Of a stretch of 64,000 bases of DNA, positions 8,590-14,686 are shown in pieces. The notes below the pieces were generated by a model. The model made no database searches and was not told the DNA's origin. It worked only from the letters and a program-made list of their open reading frames with translations. Location: NCBI GenBank assembly GCA_964202895.1, contig CAXNJM010000001.1, positions 310,001 through 374,000 on the forward strand, read 5' to 3'. The position numbers and the translations under genes were made by a program. Every line of letters starts with the position of its first letter. Position 1 is the first letter of the stretch. The stretch is from JAJTDS01 sp964202895. GTDB lineage: Bacteria; Pseudomonadota; Alphaproteobacteria; Rickettsiales; UBA1997.

Positions 8590-9132
8590 ATGAGTTTCGT
8601 TTTTAGCCCTGAAAATCAAAAAACCGTTGCTGAAATTTTAGCAAAATATCCTGAAACTAGAAAAAAATCCGCTGTAATGCCCCTTCTAGATCTCGCTCAA
8701 AGACAAAATAACAATTGGGTCTCAAAAGAAATAATCCTTACTATTTCAACAATTCTTGAAATACCAGAAATTAGGGTTTACGAAGTTGCTAGCTTCTACA
8801 CAATGTATAACCTACAACCAGTTGGCAAATATCTCCTCCAATTTTGCAAAACAACCCCCTGTATGCTTAGAGGGGCAGATGAACTTCTTAAAGCCTGCGA
8901 AAATAAACTTGGCATTAAACTTAACCAAACCACTGAAGATAATCTCTTCACTTTAAAAGAAGTTGAGTGCCTTGGAGCCTGTGTCAATGCTCCTATCGTG
9001 CAAATTAACGACGATTTCATCGAAGATCTCACAATCGAAAAGTTCCTTAACATAATCGATGATTTAAAATCTGGCAAAGCAATTAAAATTGGCTCACAAA
9101 TTAACCGCCAATGCTCTGCCCCACAGCAATAA
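8590..9132 (+). CDS. nuoE: NADH-quinone oxidoreductase subunit NuoE
   Basis: NuoE (24-kDa subunit) carries the N1a [2Fe-2S] cluster in the NADH-oxidising arm of complex I. The thioredoxin-like fold is recognisable, with the four ligands C86 and C91 (FCKTTPCML) and C127 and C131 (VECLGACVNAP). At 180 aa it is somewhat shorter than the longest forms but complete. It follows petC by 33 bp, so it appears to be an extension of the bc1 operon instead of sitting beside nuoD/nuoF. The repeat cluster begins right after its stop. Confidence 0.94.
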   Translation: MSFVFSPENQKTVAEILAKYPETRKKSAVMPLLDLAQRQNNNWVSKEIILTISTILEIPEIRVYEVASFYTMYNLQPVGKYLLQFCKTTPCMLRGADELLKACENKLGIKLNQTTEDNLFTLKEVECLGACVNAPIVQINDDFIEDLTIEKFLNIIDDLKSGKAIKIGSQINRQCSAPQQ

Positions 9133-9168
9133 TAAGTCTGCACTCGCCCGTCATCGCGACCCCTTCTT

Positions 9169-9196
9169 CGTCATCCCGACGAAAGTCGGGACCCAG
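9169..9196 (+). repeat. GAAA-loop hairpin repeat, copy 1
   Basis: The 28-base unit has the core CCCGACGAAAGTCGGG, a 6-bp GC stem closed by a GAAA tetraloop, preceded by CGTCAT and followed by ACCCAG. Other copies in this orientation are listed separately. Confidence 0.9.
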
Positions 9197-9220
9197 CTTC
9201 CTTTTACCGTCATCGCGAAC

Positions 9221-9390
9221 CTTCCCTTCTTCGTCATCCCGACGAAAGTCGGGACCCAGTTTCTTTTTTCTGGGTGCTGAAGCTCCTTCTCGATCCAATA
9301 AACCTCCCCCTGAGGGAGGGTGATAACAACAAAATTGTTGGAAGAATTCAGCTCCTTCTCGATCCAATAACCCTCCCCTTGAGGGAGGGT
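9221..9390 (+). repeat. 170-bp direct repeat, first copy
   Basis: This block is identical by eye to 9800-9969. It holds a GAAA-loop hairpin (9232-9259), the linker CTGGGTGCTGAAGCTCC and two CCCTCCC/GGGAGGG-type hairpins separated by AACAACAAAATTGTTGG. A shorter relative (from about 9506) lacks the preceding T-rich stretch. Confidence 0.88.
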
Positions 9391-9465
9391 TATAAAGATT
9401 ATTACCCTACCTCTCTTTCTCATTGTTATTATTTTTAGTTCCTTCATCCCGAACATTACCTTCTT

Positions 9466-9493
9466 CGTCATCCCGACGAAAGTCGGGACCCAG
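9466..9493 (+). repeat. GAAA-loop hairpin repeat, copy 3
   Basis: Same 28-base unit as at 9169. It is followed by a linker CTTAAATCTTT that also follows the copy at 10179, showing that these two copies share ancestry beyond the hairpin. Confidence 0.9.
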
Positions 9494-9586
9494 CCTTAAA
9501 TCTTTCTGGGTGCTGAAGCTCCTTCTCGATCCAATAAACCTCCCCCTGAGGGAGGGTGATAACAACAAAATTGTTGGAAGAATTCA

Positions 9587-9847
9587 GCTCCTTCTCGATC
9601 TAATAACTCCCCCCTTGAGGGGGAGTCGAACGGCTTAATGCCGTTCGGTGAGGGGTTGGAAGTATTTTTAATAAAATTGCGGTTTGAGTTTATTGTGAAG
9701 ATTATTACCCCTCCCCGAAGGCTACGCCTTCGACCCTCCCTCAAGGGGAGGGTTATAATCTCTCAGAAGTTTTACAAAATAATAAAGTCAATTCTGGGGC
9801 TTCCCTTCTTCGTCATCCCGACGAAAGTCGGGACCCAGTTTCTTTTT
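9587..9847 (+). repeat. 261-bp direct repeat, first copy
   Basis: It matches 10231-10491 with one difference seen (CTTCTTCG against CTTCATCG). It includes the palindromes CGAACGGC-TTAAT-GCCGTTCG and GAAGGC-TAC-GCCTTC, each set between CCCTCCCC-like arms, and ends in a GAAA-loop hairpin (9811-9838). The spacing between the copies is 644 bp. Confidence 0.9.
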
Positions 9848-9969
9848 TCTGGGTGCTGAAGCTCCTTCTCGATCCAATAAACCTCCCCCTGAGGGAGGGT
9901 GATAACAACAAAATTGTTGGAAGAATTCAGCTCCTTCTCGATCCAATAACCCTCCCCTTGAGGGAGGGT
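9800..9969 (+). repeat. 170-bp direct repeat, second copy
   Basis: Identical by eye to 9221-9390 at an offset of 579 bp. It overlaps the end of the first 261-bp copy through the shared GAAA-loop hairpin at 9811-9838, which suggests the blocks were joined by recombination at the hairpins. Confidence 0.88.
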
Positions 9970-10058
9970 CGAAGAGACAATGAATTGTCTCTTCGGGGAG
10001 GGGTCTAATATTTTTAGAATAATTAAGACTTAAGTTGGTTGCTAGCTTTTTTAACCCC
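9905..10058 (+). repeat. 154-bp inverted repeat, left arm
   Basis: The left arm of a pair whose right arm (14466-14619) is its reverse complement with three mismatches seen. It contains a perfect long palindrome, CGAAGAGACAAT-GA-ATTGTCTCTTCG, between CCCTCCCC and GGGGAGGG arms, and a unique tail that includes TTGGTTGCTAGC. Together the arms bracket 10059-14465. Confidence 0.92.
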
Positions 10059-10178
10059 TCCCCGAAGGCTACGCCTTCGACCCTCCCTCAAAAAAGGGGG
10101 GGAGGGTTATAAAGATTATTACCCTACCTCTCTTTCTCATTGTTATTATTTTTAGTTCCTTCATCCCAACTTCCTTAT

Positions 10179-10206
10179 CGTCATCCCGACGAAAGTCGGG
10201 ACCCAG
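10179..10206 (+). repeat. GAAA-loop hairpin repeat, copy 5
   Basis: Same unit as at 9169, with the six-base stem and GAAA loop intact, preceded by ACTTCCTTATCG and followed by the same CTTAAATCTTT linker as copy 3. Confidence 0.9.
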
Positions 10207-10230
10207 CCTTAAATCTTTCTGGGTGCTGAA

Positions 10231-10491
10231 GCTCCTTCTCGATCTAATAACTCCCCCCTTGAGGGGGAGTCGAACGGCTTAATGCCGTTCGGTGAGGGGT
10301 TGGAAGTATTTTTAATAAAATTGCGGTTTGAGTTTATTGTGAAGATTATTACCCCTCCCCGAAGGCTACGCCTTCGACCCTCCCTCAAGGGGAGGGTTAT
10401 AATCTCTCAGAAGTTTTACAAAATAATAAAGTCAATTCTGGGGCTTCCCTTCATCGTCATCCCGACGAAAGTCGGGACCCAGTTTCTTTTT
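10231..10491 (+). repeat. 261-bp direct repeat, second copy
   Basis: Second copy of 9587-9847, ending in the hairpin at 10455-10482. After it the sequence changes to a CATCCTGCACGAA...ACAGGATCC inverted repeat (10498-10521), related to the element at 61664-61743 read on the opposite strand. Confidence 0.9.
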
Positions 10492-10696
10492 ACCGCCATC
10501 CTGCACGAAATTACAGGATCCACAACCCTTAAAAAGGCAATTCGGCTCCTTAAAAACATATAAACAAAAATAAGCTTGCAATTAAAATTAACCACCCCAT
10601 AATTCAAAACTATGTTTTAAATTTCTTTACTTAAGCTAGACTTAAAACATAATAGTTAAAAATAATAATATTAAATATTACTAATAACCAAAACTC

Positions 10697-10700
10697 AGGA
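10697..10700 (+). promoter_or_regulatory. Ribosome binding site of the 598-aa gene
   Basis: AGGA lies six bases before the ATG at 10707, a good Shine-Dalgarno match for a genome in which many starts lack one. It fixes the start of the low-complexity gene and suggests active translation. No clear promoter was found in the AT-rich 10567-10696 stretch. Confidence 0.6.
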
Positions 10701-10706
10701 TTAAAC

Positions 10707-12503
10707 ATGGAAATTAATAAACAAACGGAAATTCAACAAAAACTAGATCAACAAGAAAAAGTATTAGCAGCTAATCAAGTAGAAGTAAATCAACAAGTAG
10801 AAGTATTAGTAACTACTAAAGTAGTAGATCAACCACAAGCAGTAGAATTAGGAGGAGTAGGAGCAGTAGAATTAGGAGCAGCAGGAGAAGGAGCAGCAGG
10901 AGGAGTAGTAGGAGGAGTAGTAGGAGGAGCAGGAGAAGGAGCAGGAGAAGAAGCAGGAGAAGGATCAGGAGAAGAAGCAGGAGAAGGAACAGAAACAGAA
11001 GGAGTAGCAGGAGAAGAAGCAGAAGGAGCAGGAGGAGTAGCAGGAGAAGAAGCAGAAGGAGCAGGATCATCATCATATGCTTCAGCAGGAGAAGGAGCAG
11101 GAGAAGAAGAAGAAGTAGAAGAAGAAGTAGAAGAAGTAGAAGAAGCATTACCAAAATTTGGTAAAGTAGGAGAAGCAGCAGCAGTAGAAGAAGTAGTAGT
11201 AGAAGAAGTAGAAGAAGTAGAAGAAGTAGAAGAAGGAGTAGAAGGAGTAGGAGCAGTAGGAGTAGTAGCAGATGGCGCAGTAGGAGAAGGAACATTACCA
11301 ATATTTTTGCTTACTACTAAAGAAGCAGATAGACCACAAGAATTAGAAGCAGCAGAAAAAGCAGCAGAAAAAGCAGCAGAAGCATTAACAGAATTATTAA
11401 AAATTACAAGGGGTTGGAGTTTGTTTGAAAGTGAAGATGCCTACATAGAAAAAAAAATAAAACTAATAATTGACAACACCGCTCCATTTAAAAAAAAATA
11501 TCTAGAATTAATAAATAAAAAAGACAGTATTTTACTTTTATCTGAAATGCTTGAAATGGAGAAAACTGACAAAAGAATCCATCCTCTTAAAAAACATCTT
11601 CTTAAAAAACATCTTCTTAAACTTATAAAGAGCAATCAAGGCTATTTCAGCTCTATTGGATTAGGAAGCGGTGAAAAAACTTATGATGAAGCACTGACTA
11701 AAATAGAAAGAAATGAAAATCTTCGAGGCCTTTTTAAAGAAGATAAGGAATTAAAAGAATCGATTATTTCCAAAGTAACTGAACTTAACGAACATTCAAC
11801 AGCAGTAACTGAACTTAACAAATATTCAACAATAGCTGAAGCCTCTAAGGTTGCTTTTAGTTTGCTTTCTGATAAACCGATTGCAGGAAAAGGAGATGAA
11901 GAAAAACAAAAAGTACAAACAAAACAAGATCTAACAAAAACAGTAAAAATCATTTCATCATTAATTGGTAAATCTAAAGGGGACAATAAAGAACCAATAG
12001 ACGGCAAAACAATAACTGCATCAGAAATATTATCAAACACCGTTGATATTAACGATAGAAGGCTTAAATTGTTGGGATATGTTTATGCAGATAATGAATA
12101 TAAAGACGGCACAGTAGCTGAAATTCTTGGCAACAATAACACTATTAATAATCTTGAAGATAAAAAGAAATTTATAGAAGCTGTTGGCTATAAATTTTCT
12201 TTTGAAATAAAAGAAAATCAAGTCGAACAGGATATTAAAGATCTAGAAGAGCTTGGTTGGAAAATTGACTCAGAAAATATTGCTTCTTTTACAAAACCAA
12301 ATCCTTACTCCGAGAAAGGCAAGAAAATCTTAAACAAATTTATCAATCGAAGCCTTAATGCAATTGAAGTTTCTAAATTAGCATCAGCAGAAGCTGGAGA
12401 AAAACCAGGCACTAACATTAAAACAAAGCTTGGAGTTCATAAAATTCTTGGTTTTGACAAACTCAAAGATCAACAAAAACCAAGTAGAAGTTGCTTCCAA
12501 TAA
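10707..12503 (+). CDS. Low-complexity Glu/Ala/Gly/Val-rich protein, function unknown
   Basis: The 598-aa protein has three parts: a Gln/Val-rich start (1-45), a low-complexity acidic tract of Glu, Ala, Gly and Val (46-195), and an ordinary, mostly charged and helical remainder (about 200-598). In the tract 131 of 150 codons are G-N-A. The C-terminal part holds in-frame duplications: AAEK-type 12-bp units (11349-11381), HLLKK (11586-11615) and VTELN (11775-11834). There is no signal peptide, transmembrane helix or domain I recognise. It sits between the repeat cluster and tRNA-Val, inside the inverted-repeat bracket. The gene is probably expressed, since AGGA precedes the ATG. A secreted or surface-exposed role is only a guess. 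Confidence 0.75.
   Translation: MEINKQTEIQQKLDQQEKVLAANQVEVNQQVEVLVTTKVVDQPQAVELGGVGAVELGAAGEGAAGGVVGGVVGGAGEGAGEEAGEGSGEEAGEGTETEGVAGEEAEGAGGVAGEEAEGAGSSSYASAGEGAGEEEEVEEEVEEVEEALPKFGKVGEAAAVEEVVVEEVEEVEEVEEGVEGVGAVGVVADGAVGEGTLPIFLLTTKEADRPQELEAAEKAAEKAAEALTELLKITRGWSLFESEDAYIEKKIKLIIDNTAPFKKKYLELINKKDSILLLSEMLEMEKTDKRIHPLKKHLLKKHLLKLIKSNQGYFSSIGLGSGEKTYDEALTKIERNENLRGLFKEDKELKESIISKVTELNEHSTAVTELNKYSTIAEASKVAFSLLSDKPIAGKGDEEKQKVQTKQDLTKTVKIISSLIGKSKGDNKEPIDGKTITASEILSNTVDINDRRLKLLGYVYADNEYKDGTVAEILGNNNTINNLEDKKKFIEAVGYKFSFEIKENQVEQDIKDLEELGWKIDSENIASFTKPNPYSEKGKKILNKFINRSLNAIEVSKLASAEAGEKPGTNIKTKLGVHKILGFDKLKDQQKPSRSCFQ
10842..11291 (+). repeat. G-N-A trinucleotide tract
   Basis: In the reading frame, 131 of 150 codons are GAA, GCA, GGA or GTA; the first and third bases are fixed and only the middle one varies. 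The 19 exceptions cluster in short islands: SSSYAS, LPKFGK, single Leu, Ser and Thr codons, and GATGGC. The strand is strongly purine-rich. The complementary strand reads as CTN in one frame, which gives an artificial poly-Leu frame. Confidence 0.9.
11349..11381 (+). repeat. 12-bp in-frame tandem repeat
   Basis: GCAGCAGAAAAA occurs twice, followed by a partial third copy, encoding AAEK AAEK AAE inside the 598-aa protein. It immediately follows the G-N-A tract and keeps the reading frame. Confidence 0.85.
11586..11615 (+). repeat. 15-bp in-frame tandem duplication
   Basis: CTTAAAAAACATCTT is present twice without change, giving the doubled peptide LKKHLLKKHL in the 598-aa protein. Confidence 0.85.
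11775..11834 (+). repeat. 30-bp in-frame tandem duplication
   Basis: Two adjacent 30-bp units beginning GTAACTGAACTTAAC encode VTELNEHSTA and VTELNKYSTI. A few substitutions separate them, so this copy is older than the 87-bp array in the neighbouring gene. Confidence 0.85.
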
Positions 12504-12558
12504 TTGAGTTATTTTAGCTTGCTTCTTTAAAGAAAGTGAGCTAAAATTAGCTTAAAGT

Positions 12559-12635
12559 GGGTGGTTAGCTCAGCTGGTTAGAGTGCTACGTTGACATCGT
12601 AGAGGTCGGAGATTCGAATTCTCTACCACCCACCA
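12559..12635 (+). tRNA. tRNA-Val (anticodon GAC)
   Basis: The 77-base cloverleaf has acceptor arms GGGTGGT and ACCACCC, a D arm around TTAGCTCAGCTGGTTAGAG, anticodon stem CTACG/CGTAG with loop TTGACAT (anticodon GAC, decoding GUC/GUU), and T arm with GATTCGAATTC. CCA is encoded at 12633-12635. It lies alone between two low-complexity genes, inside the segment bracketed by the 154-bp inverted repeats. Confidence 0.96.
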
Positions 12636-12674
12636 AATATTGCCAATTAATAACAATATAAGAATGGTAAAAAT

Positions 12675-13481
12675 ATGAAAGAACAACAAGACAAACAAGA
12701 AGCACAACAACAAATACTTACTGAAACACAAGGCCAATTAAAACAAAACTCATTAGAACAAAATGCAGATAAACCAAATCAACAAGAAGCACAACAACAA
12801 ATACTTACTGAAACACAAGACCAATTAAAACAAAACTCATTAGAACAAAATGCAGATAAACCAAATCAACAAGAAGCACAACAACAAATACTTACTGAAA
12901 CACAAGACCAATTAAAACAAAACTCATTAGAACAAAAAACCAAAGAAGACGAAAATAATCAAAATTACTCAAGAACCTCAACAAACACTCCACAAAGTGG
13001 TATGAGTGCCGAAAACATGGCAGGGAATGCTGCAGTTTTAGGTGGTGCAATTGCGGCCGCGGCAGTAATTCCATTCGTTGGCTGGATAGTTGCCCTTGCC
13101 ATTCTCTATTCTTTCAAAGATAAGTTTAAAGACGACCCGAAAGCAAATCAAGACTTTGAAGATGCAGCAAGATCGAACGGTTTAAAAGATGAACAGCTTA
13201 ATAAACTTAAAGATGAAGCTGAGAAATACGAAAAAGGTGAACATTCCAAACAACAAGAAGTAGGTAATAAAATAGAAGAAGTAAATCAAAAAGGACCTAA
13301 TATAGTATTGGCTAAAACTCAACAAGATTATCGAAAAATAAAGGACTCAACTACTGCAATTAAAGAAAATGTAGACAAAAGTAACCCAATAAAAGAAAAT
13401 GCAAATACAAGAAAAATCTTTCAACAACCAAACAAACCCCCGGCAAAGTTACAAACTCCTACAAACACTGAACGAACCTAA
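12675..13481 (+). CDS. Tandem-repeat Gln-rich membrane protein, function unknown
   Basis: The 268-aa protein starts with three nearly identical 29-residue units (core QQQILTETQDQLKQNSLEQ). A hydrophobic Ala/Gly-rich segment at about 115-147 (AAVLGGAIAAAAVIPFVGWI, then VALAILYSF) could form one or two membrane helices. A charged Lys/Asp/Glu-rich tail of about 120 residues follows. There is no signal peptide and no recognised domain. It begins 39 bp after tRNA-Val and ends 5 bp before the permease gene, so the last two are likely co-transcribed. The nearly perfect repeats indicate recent expansion. Membrane location is inferred. Confidence 0.7.
   Translation: MKEQQDKQEAQQQILTETQGQLKQNSLEQNADKPNQQEAQQQILTETQDQLKQNSLEQNADKPNQQEAQQQILTETQDQLKQNSLEQKTKEDENNQNYSRTSTNTPQSGMSAENMAGNAAVLGGAIAAAAVIPFVGWIVALAILYSFKDKFKDDPKANQDFEDAARSNGLKDEQLNKLKDEAEKYEKGEHSKQQEVGNKIEEVNQKGPNIVLAKTQQDYRKIKDSTTAIKENVDKSNPIKENANTRKIFQQPNKPPAKLQTPTNTERT
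12696..12938 (+). repeat. 87-bp tandem repeat, 2.8 copies
   Basis: Units start at 12696, 12783 and 12870, with the last one partial. The only clear difference within complete units after the first two codons is GGC against GAC. Unit length 87 bp is 29 codons, so copy-number change keeps the frame. Confidence 0.92.
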
Positions 13482-13486
13482 CCTAA

Positions 13487-14287
13487 ATGCTACAAATATC
13501 AATTGTAATATTCCGCGAAGTATTAGAGATAGCTCTGATAATTGGCATTTTAACTGCAGCAACAAAAAATGTTGTTGGTAGTTCTAAATGGCTAATTTCA
13601 GGGCTTTTTCTTGGTATTGTTGGCGCTGTGGCGATTGCCTTTTTTACTGACCATATCTCGGGAGCGATGAATGATATGGGGCAAGAGTTTTTTAATGGCT
13701 TAATAATGCTTTCAACCTCTATAATGATAGGCTGGACAGTTTTATGGATGCAAAAACACTCAAAAACCTTAGGCGGTGAATTAAGAAAAATTAGCAATGA
13801 AGTTAAAGAGGGGAAGAAACCCCCTTTAGCTCTTCTAGTTCTAGTAATGCTCTCAACTCTAAGAGAAGGTGCAGAAGTGGTGTTATTTTTATATAGTTCT
13901 TATATTTCTGGCTTAGAAAAATTATCTTTAATATCAGGTTTTGCAATAGGCTCTGTTGCGGGTGCATCGGTTGGCTTTGCCTTATATTTTGGCATTTTAA
14001 AAGCATTTGGCAAATATTTCTTTAGCTTTACTACTATTTTATTGATATTCTTTTCTGCGGGCATCACTGCCAATGGCATTGGCTTTTGGAACGATGCGGG
14101 GATTGTTCCTGCCATTATATCGCCAATTTTTGATGGCTCAAATTTTATTTCTCAAGATAGTTATTTTGGAATCTTCCTTAATAGCTTCTTTGGTTACATT
14201 GAAAGACCAACCGCCAGCCAGTTAATTGCTTATATTCTTAACATTTTATTCTTATTTTTTGCTCTAAAAATTGCAAAAAAAGTATAA
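13487..14287 (+). CDS. FTR1-family iron permease
   Basis: The 266-aa protein has about seven hydrophobic helices and the two acidic motifs of FTR1/EfeU permeases: REVLE at residues 10-14 (usually REGLE) and REGAE at 126-130. These Glu residues bind iron during import across the inner membrane. No EfeO, EfeB or P19-like partner is nearby. It starts 5 bp after the tandem-repeat gene and ends before a repeat spacer, so it belongs to the bracketed block. The first motif carries Val instead of Gly, but the R-x-x-x-E spacing is kept. Iron specificity is inferred from the family. Confidence 0.85.
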   Translation: MLQISIVIFREVLEIALIIGILTAATKNVVGSSKWLISGLFLGIVGAVAIAFFTDHISGAMNDMGQEFFNGLIMLSTSIMIGWTVLWMQKHSKTLGGELRKISNEVKEGKKPPLALLVLVMLSTLREGAEVVLFLYSSYISGLEKLSLISGFAIGSVAGASVGFALYFGILKAFGKYFFSFTTILLIFFSAGITANGIGFWNDAGIVPAIISPIFDGSNFISQDSYFGIFLNSFFGYIERPTASQLIAYILNILFLFFALKIAKKV

Positions 14288-14310
14288 AAAACCATAAAAA
14301 AACCATAAAA

Positions 14311-14332
14311 AAACTATAGGGGGGGCACCCCT
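14311..14332 (-). terminator. Possible leftward terminator
   Basis: On the minus strand AGGGG and CCCCT arms (14328-14332 and 14318-14322) are followed within five bases by a run of seven T. This would stop leftward transcription coming out of rodA and the repeats. The stem is only five base pairs, so it is a weak call. Confidence 0.35.
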
Positions 14333-14362
14333 CTAAAAATTCCCGCCACTCGCTAAAACACT

Positions 14363-14413
14363 CGTCATGCCGTTGAAAAAAAGAGACTGGGTCCCGACTT
14401 TCGTCGGGATGAC
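14363..14413 (-). repeat. Deletion derivative of the cloverleaf-like element
   Basis: It begins CGTCATGCCGTTG and ends with the minus-strand GAAA hairpin followed by ATGAC. Compared with 61538-61606 read in reverse, one half of the GCCGTT/AACGGC arm and part of the CCAG/CTGG arm are missing, while the outer GTCAT/ATGAC stem remains. The flanking CACT before it is shared as well. Confidence 0.75.
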
Positions 14414-14465
14414 ATTCAATGCTTATTCAATAACCCCCACCGAACGGCTTAATGCCGTTCGGTGG

Positions 14466-14619
14466 GGGGTTAAAAAAGCTAGCAACCAACTTAAGCCTTA
14501 ATTCTTCTAAAAATATTAGACCCCTCCCCGAAGAGACAATTCATTGTCTCTTCGACCCTCCCTCAAGGGGAGGGTTATTGGATCGAGAAGGAGCTGAATC
14601 CTTCCAACAATTTTGTTGT
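14466..14619 (-). repeat. 154-bp inverted repeat, right arm
   Basis: Reverse complement of 9905-10058 with three mismatches and equal length. It includes the GAAGAGACAAT palindrome and the unique GCTAGCAACCAACTTAAG tail, so the match extends beyond the common palindromic modules. Confidence 0.92.
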
Positions 14620-14631
14620 AAGATTTTAAAA

Positions 14632-14659
14632 CTGGGTCCCGACTTTCGTCGGGATGACG
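14632..14659 (-). repeat. GAAA-loop hairpin repeat, copy 8 (reverse)
   Basis: Reverse-strand copy of the 28-base unit, CTGGGT then CCCGACTTTCGTCGGG then ATGACG. On the minus strand it lies just downstream of rodA, so a rodA read-through RNA would carry the GAAA-loop form. Confidence 0.9.
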
Positions 14660-14686
14660 GTAAGGGTCGGGATGACGAAGGTTGAA

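Larger units (their letters stand above)
9133..10566. repeat. Palindromic repeat cluster downstream of nuoE
   Basis: This 1.4-kb spacer holds no convincing gene. It is a mosaic of GC-rich palindromes separated by AT-rich linkers, in sharp contrast to the surrounding genes. Two long direct duplications lie inside it: 9221-9390 with 9800-9969, and 9587-9847 with 10231-10491. Six copies of a CCCGAC-GAAA-GTCGGG hairpin are spread through it. A linker starting TTATAAAGATTATTACCC occurs at 9390-9450 and again near 10108-10167, and part of it returns near 61636. Short open frames here are by-products of the repeats. Confidence 0.9.
14288..14686. repeat. Repeat spacer between the FTR1 and rodA genes
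   Basis: This 399-bp spacer between convergent genes has no gene. It starts with A-rich tandem units (AACCATAAAAAA-like) and a short G/C hairpin. Then come a deletion form of the cloverleaf-like element (14363-14413), a CCGAACGGC...GCCGTTCGG palindrome, the right arm of the 154-bp inverted repeat, and a GAAA-loop hairpin on the minus strand (14632-14659). Confidence 0.9.

Noticed and set aside
9169..9196. The GC hairpins as intrinsic terminators
   Set aside because: The CCCGAC-GAAA-GTCGGG hairpins are not followed by a T run (ACCCAG follows), so they do not have the intrinsic terminator form.
9133..10566. A CRISPR array
   Set aside because: Repeats are long palindromes with irregular spacing, the intervening segments are themselves repeated, and no cas gene is present.
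9101..10607. Several 60-100 residue frames with peptides such as VIPTKVGTQ, WVPTFVGMTKK or LLDREGA
   Set aside because: They are translations of the palindromic repeats, occur in several frames and on both strands, and lack ribosome binding sites. The same peptides recur wherever the repeats do.
10816..11301. A 161-residue, nearly pure poly-leucine frame on the minus strand
   Set aside because: It is a mechanical result of the G-N-A pattern on the plus strand: the complement read in one shifted frame is CTN, and all four CTN codons are Leu. The plus-strand gene has a good ribosome binding site and normal flanks.
14452..14685. Short frames in the FTR1-rodA repeat spacer
   Set aside because: They are composed of repeat sequence and cross palindromes without any sign of coding.
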